Source: JBBSEX01 sp038239345
Lineage (GTDB): Bacteria > Acidobacteriota > Terriglobia > Bryobacterales > Bryobacteraceae
DNA: 64,000 bases
Direction of reading: 5' to 3'
NCBI GenBank assembly: GCA_038239345.1
Contig: JBBSEX010000006.1
Location: forward strand, 124,001-188,000
Below the pieces are notes generated by a model that made no database searches, was not told where the DNA came from, and saw only the letters and a list, made by a program, of their open reading frames with translations. The translations under genes were made by a program, and so were the position numbers. This document shows positions 25,424-33,993 of the stretch, piece after piece. Position 1 is the first letter of the stretch. The number at the start of each line of letters is the position of its first letter.

Positions 25424-28400
25424 ATGAAACATCTTCGTTCGATGTGTGCTTTGGCCACGCTGCTACTTGCCCTGGCCGGTTCAATTTACTCGCAAACAGT
25501 CACTGCGACGCTGGTGGGAACGGTGACGGATTCTTCCGGCGCCACCATACCTAACGCCACCATTACAGTTGTTGAAGTGAATACCTCGTCCAGCCGAACT
25601 GGCACGACCAACGAGAGTGGCAATTACACCTTCGCCAACCTGCCCCCAGGGACCTACTCGATTACCGCCGAGCTCGCCGGCTTTAAGCGCGCTTCGCAGG
25701 CACGGGTGGATGTCATTGTGAATACGACCGAACGCGTCGATCTCACGCTGCAACCGGGAAACGTCAGCGAGACAGTGGAAGTTACAACGGCGGCTCCGAT
25801 GTTGCAGACCGATCGCGCCGATACCGGCCGCAAGATCGAAATTGTGCAAGCGGCGAATTTGCCGATCGGAACGAATCGTAATTTTCAAGGGCTCCTCAAT
25901 CTGGTTCCCGGAACTACTCGCGCGGGCTTTCAACACTCGCAGTTTTTCAATGCCGCGAGCTCCCTGCAGACGGAAGTCAACGGCCAGTTGCGGATGGGTA
26001 ACAACTATCAACTGGAAGGAATCGACGACAATGAGCGCACGGGTTTGTTGCAAATCCTGATCCCGCCAATCGAAGCGATTCAGACAGTGGACGTATCCAC
26101 TAGCAACTTCGACGCCGAGCTGGGACGCGCAAGCGGCGCGGTCACGAACGTATTCTTCAAGTCGGGTACAAATAACTTCCACGGAGCGGCGTATGAGTTC
26201 CTGAAGAACAACGATTTGAACGCTCGCAACTTTTTTGACCCTAAAGTCGGCCACTTGGCCTACAACTATTTCGGCGGGAATATCGGTGGCCCTATCAAGA
26301 AGAACAAGCTCTTCTTTTTCGCCGATTTTCTGCGCGTCAGCGACCACGAAGCGAATACGAATCTGTTGAGTATCCCCACTAGCGATTTCCGCACCGGCAA
26401 CCTCAGCGCCTCAACCACGCCGATTTACGATCCGGCTACCGGCAATCCCGATGGAACGGGTCGCACGCCATTCCCGGGCAACATCATTCCCAGCAATCGC
26501 ATCAACCCCATATCGGCGAAATTACTGTCGCTGATTCCCGCGCCCACAGCCGCCGGATCCACCAATAACTTCTTCGGGTTGTTGCCGTTCACCAAGGATA
26601 CGAACTCCCTGGACGCCAAGGTTGACTACGTCCTTTCCGATAGAGATCGCTTGAGCGCCCGTTTCAGCTACTCCCGCCCCGTTGTATCGCAAGCACCTGT
26701 ATTTGGCTTGGCAGGCGGCCCGGCACAAGGGAACTTCGAAGGTACAGGCATTCAGAACACCTATAGCGCGGGTTTGAATTACGATCGCGTGTTCTCGCCC
26801 AGCCTGGTGGCGGAATTCCGATTCGGCGTCGCTTATTATCACAACGAAGCCAAACAGACCGACTATGGCTCAACGGCTTCGACGGCCATCGGAATTCCCG
26901 GCATCAATCTCGACGCCAATACCAGCGGCCTGGTCGGCATCACCATTAACGGCGGGGTTTATAACAATCCACTGCTGGGTTACGCGGCCAGTCTCCCCTG
27001 GGTCCGCGCGGAAGCCAACATCGATGCCGTAAATACGTGGACCAAGACCATCGGCAATCACACACTGAAGTTCGGCGGCGATATTCGGCGTATCCGCGAT
27101 GCCCTGTTGCAAAACCAGACATTCAGCCCACGCGGTTTGTACACCTTCAACGATGGACAAACTTCCACTCCGGGTGCGAAGACCAGCTTCGCCAATAATT
27201 TCGCCAGCTTCCTGTTGGATCTTCCAGGACAAGCGGGCCGCGATCTGTCGGTGACATTCCCGAACTATCGCGCTTATCAGTTCTTCACGTTCGTTGCCGA
27301 TAAGTGGAGCGTTACGCCCAAGCTGACGGTCGATTTAGGCCTTCGTTGGGAACTCTATCCGCCAGCTACACCGGCCTTTCCCGGCGGCTTCTCTAACTAC
27401 AATCCGACTAACAACACGCTTGTGATCGCTGGTATCGGCGGAAATCCCTCGAATCTCGGGCTAGAGGCGCGTTACACTAATTTCGCTCCACGCTTCGGCG
27501 CCGCCTATCGCGTTACCGAGAAGACCGTGGTCCGCATCGGCTTCGGCATCAGCTACACGCCTTTCCCCGACAATAACTGGGCCTACAACTTCCCGATTCG
27601 AGCCAACAACGCCTACGATCCCGCTGTAGCCGGCTATGGCCCGGCGGTTCTTTCCGATGGACGAGTGGCGACATTCCAAAATGGATTCCCACAATCCACC
27701 TTGCCTACCATCCCGGCCAACGGCATCATCACCAATCCGCCTGTGGCGACGAATTATTTCACCGTCGCTCAGAACTTCCGTAACCCCTATGTGGAATCGT
27801 GGAACGTGGCGATTCAGCAGGCCCTGCCGGCTCATTTCGTTCTCGACGCCGCTTATGTGGCCAATCACGGTGTGAACAATCCGGTGAATTACAACCTGAA
27901 TGCGTCCACCTCCCTCAATACGGGCAATGCTGGGTTGCCGGAAGCGGCATTTGGAAGAAAAGCTTCCACCAGCCAGTTGTTCGCCGGTTATTCTTCCCTT
28001 TACAACTCGCTGCAGATCAAATTGGATCGCCGTTTCTCCAGCGGTCTGGCTGTAACCACCGCTTACACGTTCGCCAAGGGCATGGGTTTTCAGACCGGTG
28101 ACGATGGCGGTCTGTTGTTCTACATCAATCAGCGGCGCAACTATGCGCGGAATGATTTTGACCGGACCAATACCTTCGTACAGAGCTATGTGTACGATCT
28201 GCCGTTCGGCAAAGGCAAGAAGTATTTGAACGGCAGCGGTCCAGCTTCCTACGTTCTGGGCGGTTGGCGCGTATCGGGCATTCTTTCCCTGATGAGCGGT
28301 CTGCCAATCAACATCAACTACAGCGCGACCAGCTTAAACTCGCCGGGTAATTCGAATTCCCCGGATCAAATCGCTCCGGTGAAGATCCTTCATGGGATCA

Positions 28401-28723
28401 ACGTCGGTAACCCCTGGTTGACCCAGGCCAGCTTCCAGGCCCCAGCCGTGGGAGTCTTTGGCAACGTTGGACGCAATAGCCTGAATGGGCCGGCGTTCTT
28501 TGACTTGGATGCATCCCTCTTCAAATCAATCCAATTCACGGAGCGTGTCAGCTTGGAGCTGCGCTGCGAAGCGTTCGGCATTACCAACACTCCGCAGTTT
28601 GCCAACCCCGGTTCCACATTTGGTAGCGCGAACTTCGGGTTCATAACCGGCACGCTCGGCGGTGGCAATGGCGGCACCGGTGGTGGTCGGGTTCTGCAAC
28701 TTGGAGCGAAGTTTATCTTCTAG
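25424..28723 (+). CDS. Oar-type TonB-dependent outer-membrane receptor 1
   Basis: The 1099-residue protein has a signal peptide to about residue 24, a carboxypeptidase-regulatory-like domain (~27-105: GTVTDSSGATIPNATITV), a plug domain containing NYQLEGIDDNERTG and a long beta-barrel that ends in a terminal Phe (LGAKFIF), as required for insertion by the BAM complex. Phrases such as DAELGRASGAVTNVFFKSGT are characteristic of acidobacterial Oar-like receptors. The ligand is unknown; a TonB box cannot be assigned. It stands alone between the LysR gene and a strong terminator. AAGAAGG precedes the ATG. Confidence 0.92.
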   Translation: MKHLRSMCALATLLLALAGSIYSQTVTATLVGTVTDSSGATIPNATITVVEVNTSSSRTGTTNESGNYTFANLPPGTYSITAELAGFKRASQARVDVIVNTTERVDLTLQPGNVSETVEVTTAAPMLQTDRADTGRKIEIVQAANLPIGTNRNFQGLLNLVPGTTRAGFQHSQFFNAASSLQTEVNGQLRMGNNYQLEGIDDNERTGLLQILIPPIEAIQTVDVSTSNFDAELGRASGAVTNVFFKSGTNNFHGAAYEFLKNNDLNARNFFDPKVGHLAYNYFGGNIGGPIKKNKLFFFADFLRVSDHEANTNLLSIPTSDFRTGNLSASTTPIYDPATGNPDGTGRTPFPGNIIPSNRINPISAKLLSLIPAPTAAGSTNNFFGLLPFTKDTNSLDAKVDYVLSDRDRLSARFSYSRPVVSQAPVFGLAGGPAQGNFEGTGIQNTYSAGLNYDRVFSPSLVAEFRFGVAYYHNEAKQTDYGSTASTAIGIPGINLDANTSGLVGITINGGVYNNPLLGYAASLPWVRAEANIDAVNTWTKTIGNHTLKFGGDIRRIRDALLQNQTFSPRGLYTFNDGQTSTPGAKTSFANNFASFLLDLPGQAGRDLSVTFPNYRAYQFFTFVADKWSVTPKLTVDLGLRWELYPPATPAFPGGFSNYNPTNNTLVIAGIGGNPSNLGLEARYTNFAPRFGAAYRVTEKTVVRIGFGISYTPFPDNNWAYNFPIRANNAYDPAVAGYGPAVLSDGRVATFQNGFPQSTLPTIPANGIITNPPVATNYFTVAQNFRNPYVESWNVAIQQALPAHFVLDAAYVANHGVNNPVNYNLNASTSLNTGNAGLPEAAFGRKASTSQLFAGYSSLYNSLQIKLDRRFSSGLAVTTAYTFAKGMGFQTGDDGGLLFYINQRRNYARNDFDRTNTFVQSYVYDLPFGKGKKYLNGSGPASYVLGGWRVSGILSLMSGLPININYSATSLNSPGNSNSPDQIAPVKILHGINVGNPWLTQASFQAPAVGVFGNVGRNSLNGPAFFDLDASLFKSIQFTERVSLELRCEAFGITNTPQFANPGSTFGSANFGFITGTLGGGNGGTGGGRVLQLGAKFIF

Positions 28724-28747
28724 TCAACCCACATCAAGGTTGTTAAT

Positions 28748-28790
28748 AAAAGGCACGGGGCCGAGATGCTCCGTGCCTTTTCTTTTTTTA
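28748..28790 (+). terminator. Rho-independent terminator of Oar receptor 1
   Basis: AAAAGGCACGG (28748-28758) pairs perfectly with CCGTGCCTTTT (28771-28781) over a 12-base loop and is followed by CTTTTTTT. It is a textbook intrinsic terminator 24 bases after the receptor stop and just before the stop of the convergent GH3 gene. On the minus strand only a short T tract follows. Confidence 0.93.
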
Positions 28791-30593
28791 CTGTCGTATC
28801 GAAGGTACAAGCGCTATTCGTGCCGGCAACTGGATACCATCGCCATGCTTCGCCAGATTTGGAATAGCGACAGGAAGATGTCCGGTAATCGCTATTTCGC
28901 CGAACAGCGCCTTCACCGTTGCCACTTCTGACGGGATCACCGTGCTGAATGTCGTCAGGTACGCGCCAACATTCGGAAAGCTGCGCAGCAGATAAGGATT
29001 GCCCAGAGCGATTAGAGCGACAGGCGCTTTTCCAGCCGTCAGGCTTGTAACGAACGGCGCGAATCCAGCGGCCAGCACCAGATCGCCGCGATAGGCCGCG
29101 ACGCTGACGAAGGCCGCCACGTACACGGCGTCACAAGCGGCGGCATCGGTAGCAGCCTGCTGCAGTTCGATATCGGGAACCGTTGGATCCAGCAGCGTCG
29201 TCTTCATCTTTGGAGCGCGTTTCCGCATCTCTTCCAACATCCGGCGCCCTTGCAGTGAGAACCGCCCTTCCGCCAGGATCAGCATGCAGGAAGCATCGGG
29301 CGACTTAATCGGGATCAGGTTCTTATCGTCGCGAACCAATGTCACGGCGTGGTCGGCAACGTTCTGCGCTTCCTCATCGGCTTCGGCCGATTCGAGCGTG
29401 TCGTTGATGGTTTCCACATCCACCAACTTCCTGGTATTCAGACCCAGCCGTGCTTTCGCCATCAACAGCTTCGTCACGCTCTCATCGATGCGCTTCCGGG
29501 TCAGCCGGCCCGATGCAATTGCCTGAACGATCGCCCGGATGGACTCTTCCGGCTTCGGCGGCATTAACAGGATATCGGCGCCCGCTTCAATGGCCCGCAC
29601 CGACGCTTCACCGGGCGTAAACACTTTGGAGAGCCCCTGCATGTCCATCGCATCGGTGGTAATGATGCCGTTAAACTTCAGTTCCCGGCGAAGCAATCCC
29701 GTGAGCACGGCGGGCGACACGGTGGCCGGAATATCCTGCTCTTCATAGGCCGGCACCGACATGTGAACGGTCATGATGGAATCCACCCCATGCTCGATCG
29801 CCGCCCGGAACGGCACCAGTTCCACTTCACTCATACGCTGTTTGCTGGCCTCCAGGCGCGCGATGCCGATGTGTGTATCGATGGCGGTATCGCCATGACC
29901 CGGAAAATGTTTCGCCGTTACCAGGACCTTGTACGCGGGATTCGAATGCGCCCCTTCGATGTACGCGCTGACATGATCGGCCACTTGCTTCGGATCAGAG
30001 CCATAGGACCTGATATTAATGATCGGGTTGTCGGGATTGTTGTTCACGTCGGCATCCGGAGCAAAGATCCATTGCACTCCCAGTGCTCGAGCCTCGCGCG
30101 CGGCGGCGATTCCTTCCTGCCGCGAAAATACCGTATTCCCGGTTGCGCCATAAGCCATATTGTGCGGAAACTTGGTCGTTCCGTTAACGCGCATAGAGGC
30201 ACCGCGTTCGAAATCGGCGGCCATGATCAACGGTACTCGCGCCGCCTTCTGCATACGGTTTAAAAACGCGGCCATCGCATACGGTTCGGCATAGCGCACC
30301 TGGCCATTTACGACGCGATTGACGACAATCATGCCGCCCACGTGCAGATCGCCGATCAGATGCTGAAACTTGCGGTAAGCGACCGAACGGGCGCTAGGGG
30401 AATCGCCATAACAGGGGACAATCAGCAACTGCGCGATGCGGTCGCGGAGTGTCATGCTGCGCAGCCATTGCTGGACGGCTGGATTCGCGCTCGGTGTAGC
30501 GACGGGCTTGCGGGGAATTACTCTCGGGTGGGTCTGACTGCTGGCGGCAACTAGGAAGACGAGAAACCCAAAGACAGCTTTTCCGATCGGCAT
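28788..30593 (-). CDS. GH3 beta-N-acetylhexosaminidase-like, exported
   Basis: The 601-residue protein has a signal peptide (AVFGFLVFLVAAS) and a GH3 N-terminal TIM barrel. The conserved NagZ-type motif KHFPGHGDT is at 228-236 and the catalytic Asp314 in ITTDAMDMQG acts as nucleophile. The long C-terminal half (LVRDDKNLIPI onward) is the GH3 C-domain, so it is larger than the cytoplasmic NagZ of E. coli. It is probably periplasmic or surface exposed and releases N-acetylglucosamine from muropeptides or chitin-like glycans. It is a monocistronic gene converging on the Oar terminator. Confidence 0.9.
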   Translation of the reverse strand: MPIGKAVFGFLVFLVAASSQTHPRVIPRKPVATPSANPAVQQWLRSMTLRDRIAQLLIVPCYGDSPSARSVAYRKFQHLIGDLHVGGMIVVNRVVNGQVRYAEPYAMAAFLNRMQKAARVPLIMAADFERGASMRVNGTTKFPHNMAYGATGNTVFSRQEGIAAAREARALGVQWIFAPDADVNNNPDNPIINIRSYGSDPKQVADHVSAYIEGAHSNPAYKVLVTAKHFPGHGDTAIDTHIGIARLEASKQRMSEVELVPFRAAIEHGVDSIMTVHMSVPAYEEQDIPATVSPAVLTGLLRRELKFNGIITTDAMDMQGLSKVFTPGEASVRAIEAGADILLMPPKPEESIRAIVQAIASGRLTRKRIDESVTKLLMAKARLGLNTRKLVDVETINDTLESAEADEEAQNVADHAVTLVRDDKNLIPIKSPDASCMLILAEGRFSLQGRRMLEEMRKRAPKMKTTLLDPTVPDIELQQAATDAAACDAVYVAAFVSVAAYRGDLVLAAGFAPFVTSLTAGKAPVALIALGNPYLLRSFPNVGAYLTTFSTVIPSEVATVKALFGEIAITGHLPVAIPNLAKHGDGIQLPARIALVPSIRQ

Positions 30594-30649
30594 TACTTAC
30601 AACTATACGCGCTGACCCCGCTAACCCGGGCCCCGAAGCCGCCCCTAAT

Positions 30650-31108
30650 CTAGATGGTCTTTTTCTTCGCCTTCGCTACTGTCGAGCGCTGCGAAGTCAC
30701 CGGTTTCTTGACGGATTTCTTGTTCAGCAGACGATGCACCGCGCGCGTCAGATGTGTCACTTCATTTGCGCTTTTCTGGAGCACGACATCCGCACCCGTG
30801 GATTTCTCCGTCAGCCCTAAAGACTCCGTGAATCCCGACAAAAGAATGATCGGGATCACTGGCGATACCGTCCGGATTTGGCCGATGAGCTCAATTCCAT
30901 CCATTTTCGGCATCTTATAGTCGGTGATTACGAGCTCAAACGTTTCTTTGCCAAATTGTTCTAGCGCTTCGGCGGCGGATTTACAAGCTGTCACGCTGTA
31001 ACCGATCTCTTCGAGAACAGTCTTGCGGGCAATTAAGCCCAGCGAATTATCGTCGACCAGGAGTACCTTCTGCGACATCGGGCGTGGGTTAGAAGCGGAA
31101 GCCGTCAT
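30650..31108 (-). CDS. Response regulator, receiver domain only
   Basis: The product is a CheY-like receiver: VLLVDDNSLG (acidic pocket), VITDYKMPKMDG with the phosphoacceptor Asp in TDYKMP, and the LLSGFTES plus LQKSA (Lys) motifs. It has a Lys-rich tail (KKPVTSQRSTVAKAKKK) in place of an output domain. I start it at 31108, because a near-consensus promoter lies at 31123-31152 and excludes the longer frame to 31249. The Met at 31078 (MSQKVLLVDD) is an alternative that leaves a 38-base leader. No histidine kinase lies next to it, so it may act by protein-protein contact or phosphotransfer. Confidence 0.88.
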   Translation of the reverse strand: MTASASNPRPMSQKVLLVDDNSLGLIARKTVLEEIGYSVTACKSAAEALEQFGKETFELVITDYKMPKMDGIELIGQIRTVSPVIPIILLSGFTESLGLTEKSTGADVVLQKSANEVTHLTRAVHRLLNKKSVKKPVTSQRSTVAKAKKKTI

Positions 31109-31122
31109 GTAAGAACATCGCG

Positions 31123-31152
31123 AAGTTAGCAGACAGTGGAGGATGCTGTCAA
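31123..31152 (-). promoter_or_regulatory. Candidate sigma-70 promoter for the response regulator
   Basis: On the minus strand a perfect TTGACA (31152-31147) is separated by 18 bases from TAACTT (31128-31123). Transcription would begin near 31116, giving an 8-base leader for the ATG at 31108 or 38 bases for the ATG at 31078. Confidence 0.5.
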
Positions 31153-31263
31153 TGGAGTTGTAACAAACTGCAATAGCGAAAGATTGAGCGCTTGACAAGA
31201 CTGGAAGGGGACGCCACTTCGTAGGAATCACGGTGGCGGCAGCGTCCAAAAGTTCTACAAGTA

Positions 31264-32406
31264 CTACTCGACTTCGCGCGGCGCAGTGTAGCCGGCCTTG
31301 GCGACGATCGTGTACTTCATCGGCTTACCCTTCTCATCGACGATACGCAGCGGCTCGTCATTAGCGGGATTCACGAGTTCTACGCGAATCCGCCGGTATT
31401 TGCCGTCCTTCGCTGCATTGGTCGGATGATAGGCCAGAGAGTATTGATTACGCAGCGATTGCGAAACCTGCTGGAAGATACCGGGAAATTCGCCGATGAA
31501 ACGGGGAAAGAAAGCAGCCCCACCCGTTTCTTTGGCGAAGGTCCGCATTTCATTGTCGGCCTGCAGGAAATCCAATCGCTCTAGAGGTCCCATACCGCCG
31601 CGAGCATCCGCCAGTTCGCGCAGTGTTTGCAGCAGTCCAATGGCGTAAATCGGCACTCCCGCTTCCTGCAATTTCTTACGAGTCTTGTCGTAGGTGAGCT
31701 TGCTGAACGTGTCGATTCCAGAGGATAGCAGCACGATCGCTTTGCGCCCTTCAATATCCGTCATCCTGTCGGCGGTCTGGGTTAAAGCATCGAACAGATT
31801 TGCTTCGGAGAACGCGGCGATCTGCAGACGCTGCATCGCTTCCTGTGTCTTCCGGCGGTCTTGCGTGAAGTCGGAAAGAATCTCCGGCCGCATATCATAA
31901 GCCACAATCGCCAGATAATCTTCGGGTTTCAACGTCTGCACGAAGCCGTAGGCGGCAGTCAGTGTCTGATACCAACCGGCACCCCAATAGCTTTGAAATT
32001 TATTACTGAATTCCACTACCATGCAAACCGTCATGGGCGCTTCCCCCATGCTGAATTCGCTAACCTGCTGGGGAACGTTATCTTCCATGATGCGGAAGTT
32101 CCCTTTCGGTATCTTTGGGATAAAGTGGCCCTTATTATCGAGCACGGCCACATCCACCGATACTGCCGTGACATCGCTTTTGAAGGTGGTTAAGCCCTCA
32201 ATTGCGTCCGTTTCTTTCTTGTGGAATTTCGAGGGAATCTTTTCTTCCGCGGGTTCCGGTGGAGCATCGGCCGCAGGCTTCTTTCGAGGTTTGGCGACGG
32301 TATCGGAAGAGTCCGACTTCGGCCCCTGTTGCGCCGCCGACGTCCCTACAAACAAGAGCGAGAGAGCCGTGAATCCAAGTAAGAAAAAGAGGTTGAAGGC
32401 CTTCAT
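31264..32406 (-). CDS. Secreted VWFA-related (acidobacterial TIGR03436-type) protein
   Basis: The 380-residue protein has a signal peptide (FFLLGFTALSLLFVG), a Pro/Lys-rich linker and a von Willebrand A-like domain of the acidobacterial type, with VTAVSVDVAVLDNKG, GRKAIVLLSSGIDTFSK and a C-terminal RIRVELVNP strand. The MIDAS motif is degenerate: the first strand reads MVVEFSNKF in place of DxSxS, so metal-dependent ligand binding may be lost. This family is frequent in Acidobacteria and of unknown function. It supports the taxonomic inference. The gene is 82 bases away from the rhomboid gene on the same strand. Confidence 0.9.
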   Translation of the reverse strand: MKAFNLFFLLGFTALSLLFVGTSAAQQGPKSDSSDTVAKPRKKPAADAPPEPAEEKIPSKFHKKETDAIEGLTTFKSDVTAVSVDVAVLDNKGHFIPKIPKGNFRIMEDNVPQQVSEFSMGEAPMTVCMVVEFSNKFQSYWGAGWYQTLTAAYGFVQTLKPEDYLAIVAYDMRPEILSDFTQDRRKTQEAMQRLQIAAFSEANLFDALTQTADRMTDIEGRKAIVLLSSGIDTFSKLTYDKTRKKLQEAGVPIYAIGLLQTLRELADARGGMGPLERLDFLQADNEMRTFAKETGGAAFFPRFIGEFPGIFQQVSQSLRNQYSLAYHPTNAAKDGKYRRIRVELVNPANDEPLRIVDEKGKPMKYTIVAKAGYTAPREVE

Positions 32407-32487
32407 AGATGCACTCGAACGAAACTATACCAAATACAGTGACGCCGGTGCGGACGCTGTGGTTGCAGGAGGGTTAGGTGTAGCCGC

Positions 32488-33234
32488 TTAGTTCACCCGG
32501 CGATCGTCGTCGGAGCGGTTCTTACGCATGTAAACCTGAAATTTGCGTTTACTGCGCTCCAGTTTCCAGGCCGCCCAACGATCGGTGGCCATGGCGAGGA
32601 CGTTCTGCCGGAACATATTGTGGGATTGCAAATAGAGGTAGCCGACCACCATTCCGCCAAGGTGACAGATGCTACTGACGCCACTATTCTGCGAAAACGA
32701 GCTCACAAAAGCGATCGCCGCCATGATTCCTACAAAATATTTGGCCTTCATCGGGAAGACGAAGAATGCCAGGATGATAGCGTCGGGGAACATTACGCCG
32801 TATGCCAGCAGTACGCCGTAGATCGCACCTGACGCCCCGATAGTTGGTACATTCCCCGACCCCATCAGGAGGTTGACGATTACCGTAATCGCGCCCGCAC
32901 CGATCCCGCAGAGGAAATAATAGGTGAGGAATTTCCTGGTGCCCCAGATCTGCTCGATCATCGGGCCGAACCACCACAGTGTCAGCATATTGAACAAAAT
33001 ATGCGTGATGCTCCCGTGGAGGAACATGTAGGTTACTAATTGCCAGAGAGCTAATTGCCCCGAGACTTGGGACGGGATCAGCGCCAGTTCACGAAACAAA
33101 TCGCCAGCACGCGTGGTGTAAGTGAAAACCTGCAGCACAAAGATAACTACATTGGAAATCAGTAGCCACTTCACGCCAGTAGGAAAACCTCTTCCGGAAT
33201 AACCCTGCAGGTAGGAGCGGTCGCTAATCGGCAT
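32488..33234 (-). CDS. Rhomboid-family intramembrane serine protease
   Basis: The 248-residue protein has six hydrophobic segments. The catalytic Ser is Ser135 in GASGAIYG (TM4) and the His is His191 in CHLGGMVVGYL (TM6); the WGTRKFLTYY segment and HxxFNM loop of TM2 are also present. It cleaves single-pass membrane proteins within or near the lipid bilayer. A basic C-terminal tail (~215-248) lies in the cytoplasm. Its 5' end overlaps the 3' end of the small membrane gene at 33224 by 11 bases. Substrates cannot be read from the sequence. Confidence 0.92.
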   Translation of the reverse strand: MPISDRSYLQGYSGRGFPTGVKWLLISNVVIFVLQVFTYTTRAGDLFRELALIPSQVSGQLALWQLVTYMFLHGSITHILFNMLTLWWFGPMIEQIWGTRKFLTYYFLCGIGAGAITVIVNLLMGSGNVPTIGASGAIYGVLLAYGVMFPDAIILAFFVFPMKAKYFVGIMAAIAFVSSFSQNSGVSSICHLGGMVVGYLYLQSHNMFRQNVLAMATDRWAAWKLERSKRKFQVYMRKNRSDDDRRVN

Positions 33235-33505
33235 GAAGACGGGCCCCGCGAGATTTCAGGATATCACGCCGTCTTTCCCCAACACGCAGTAGGGGAGTCG
33301 ACGCGAACTGAATCATCGTGGCCACAACAAACCACACCTGCCAATGCGAAAGTAATCCTTTATGTATAAAGAAATCGCCCGCCCAATCCAAATCCGAACC
33401 CAGCCGCCAACAGCCCAGAACGAATGCCACAAGCGCCGCGGGAGTTAACAAAAATCCCAGTAGCGCTGTCGCTTCTTCCAGACCGTCAGTCAATTTCCTA
33501 GCCAT
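33224..33505 (-). CDS. Small membrane protein with WRLGxDL motif (copy A)
   Basis: The 93-residue protein has two hydrophobic segments separated by a short loop. It contains CWRLGSDLDWAGDFFI then GLLSHWQVWFVVA, a pattern shared almost residue for residue with the gene at 33577 (LWRLGADLRFFADFAI, GLYSHWQVWLALA). I do not recognise a named family. It overlaps the rhomboid start by 11 bases and is probably cotranscribed. The charged C-terminal tail (RVGERRRDILKSRG) should be cytoplasmic. Confidence 0.65.
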   Translation of the reverse strand: MARKLTDGLEEATALLGFLLTPAALVAFVLGCWRLGSDLDWAGDFFIHKGLLSHWQVWFVVATMIQFASTPLLRVGERRRDILKSRGARLHAD

Positions 33506-33576
33506 CTCATTGCACCCCGTTACAGCTAGTCAGATGCACGCGGATGGCCGTAAGTTCCAGAACGCGGGAACGTGAC

Positions 33577-33912
33577 TTATCGGGTAGGTATCCGGCCGAA
33601 ACTGGCTAGCCAGACAAAAATCGCCGATGGAAAACGCAGCTCGAAACCCCGGCCATAGCGTTCCAGCGAATAGGTTGTCAGGTGCAGAATAGCCGCCAGG
33701 GCCAACCATACCTGCCAGTGGGAGTAGAGGCCGGAAGAGATCGCGAAGTCGGCGAAGAACCGTAGATCGGCTCCCAGGCGCCACAGTCCCAGGACATAAC
33801 AGGAAAGCGTCAGCGGGGTCAGCAGAGCCGCCGCGCCAAGCGCAACACCACGGTTCTTGGCGCCTGTTTTCTGTACTCTGGGGCCTGATCGCAGCCGGAT
33901 ACGGACTATCAT
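33577..33912 (-). CDS. Small membrane protein with WRLGxDL motif (copy B)
   Basis: The start is the ATG at 33912, giving 111 residues; the longer frame upstream reads into the divergent oxidoreductase. Residues ~24-90 match copy A at 33224: a first hydrophobic stretch, WRLGADLRFFADFAI, GLYSHWQVWLALAA and a second hydrophobic stretch. The N-terminus is basic (VRIRLRSGPRVQKTG). The two genes are tandem on the minus strand, 71 bases apart, and must derive from a duplication. A 29-base palindrome lies upstream. Function unknown. Confidence 0.65.
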   Translation of the reverse strand: MIVRIRLRSGPRVQKTGAKNRGVALGAAALLTPLTLSCYVLGLWRLGADLRFFADFAISSGLYSHWQVWLALAAILHLTTYSLERYGRGFELRFPSAIFVWLASFGRIPTR

Positions 33913-33928
33913 AACTTCGCGCACTATT

Positions 33929-33957
33929 CTAACAACATTTACGGTACATTGTGTTAG
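33929..33957. promoter_or_regulatory. 29-base imperfect palindrome, candidate operator
   Basis: CTAACA (33929-33934) pairs with TGTTAG (33952-33957), and the inner TAC/GTA and AT/AT pairs around the central G at 33943 also match. Eleven of 14 possible base pairs form. It lies between the divergent starts of small membrane protein B (33912) and the Gfo/Idh/MocA gene (33994), so a dimeric regulator could control both. Confidence 0.5.
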
Positions 33958-33993
33958 TTCAGGTTCATTCTCGAAAGGGTTGTAAAATTCCTT

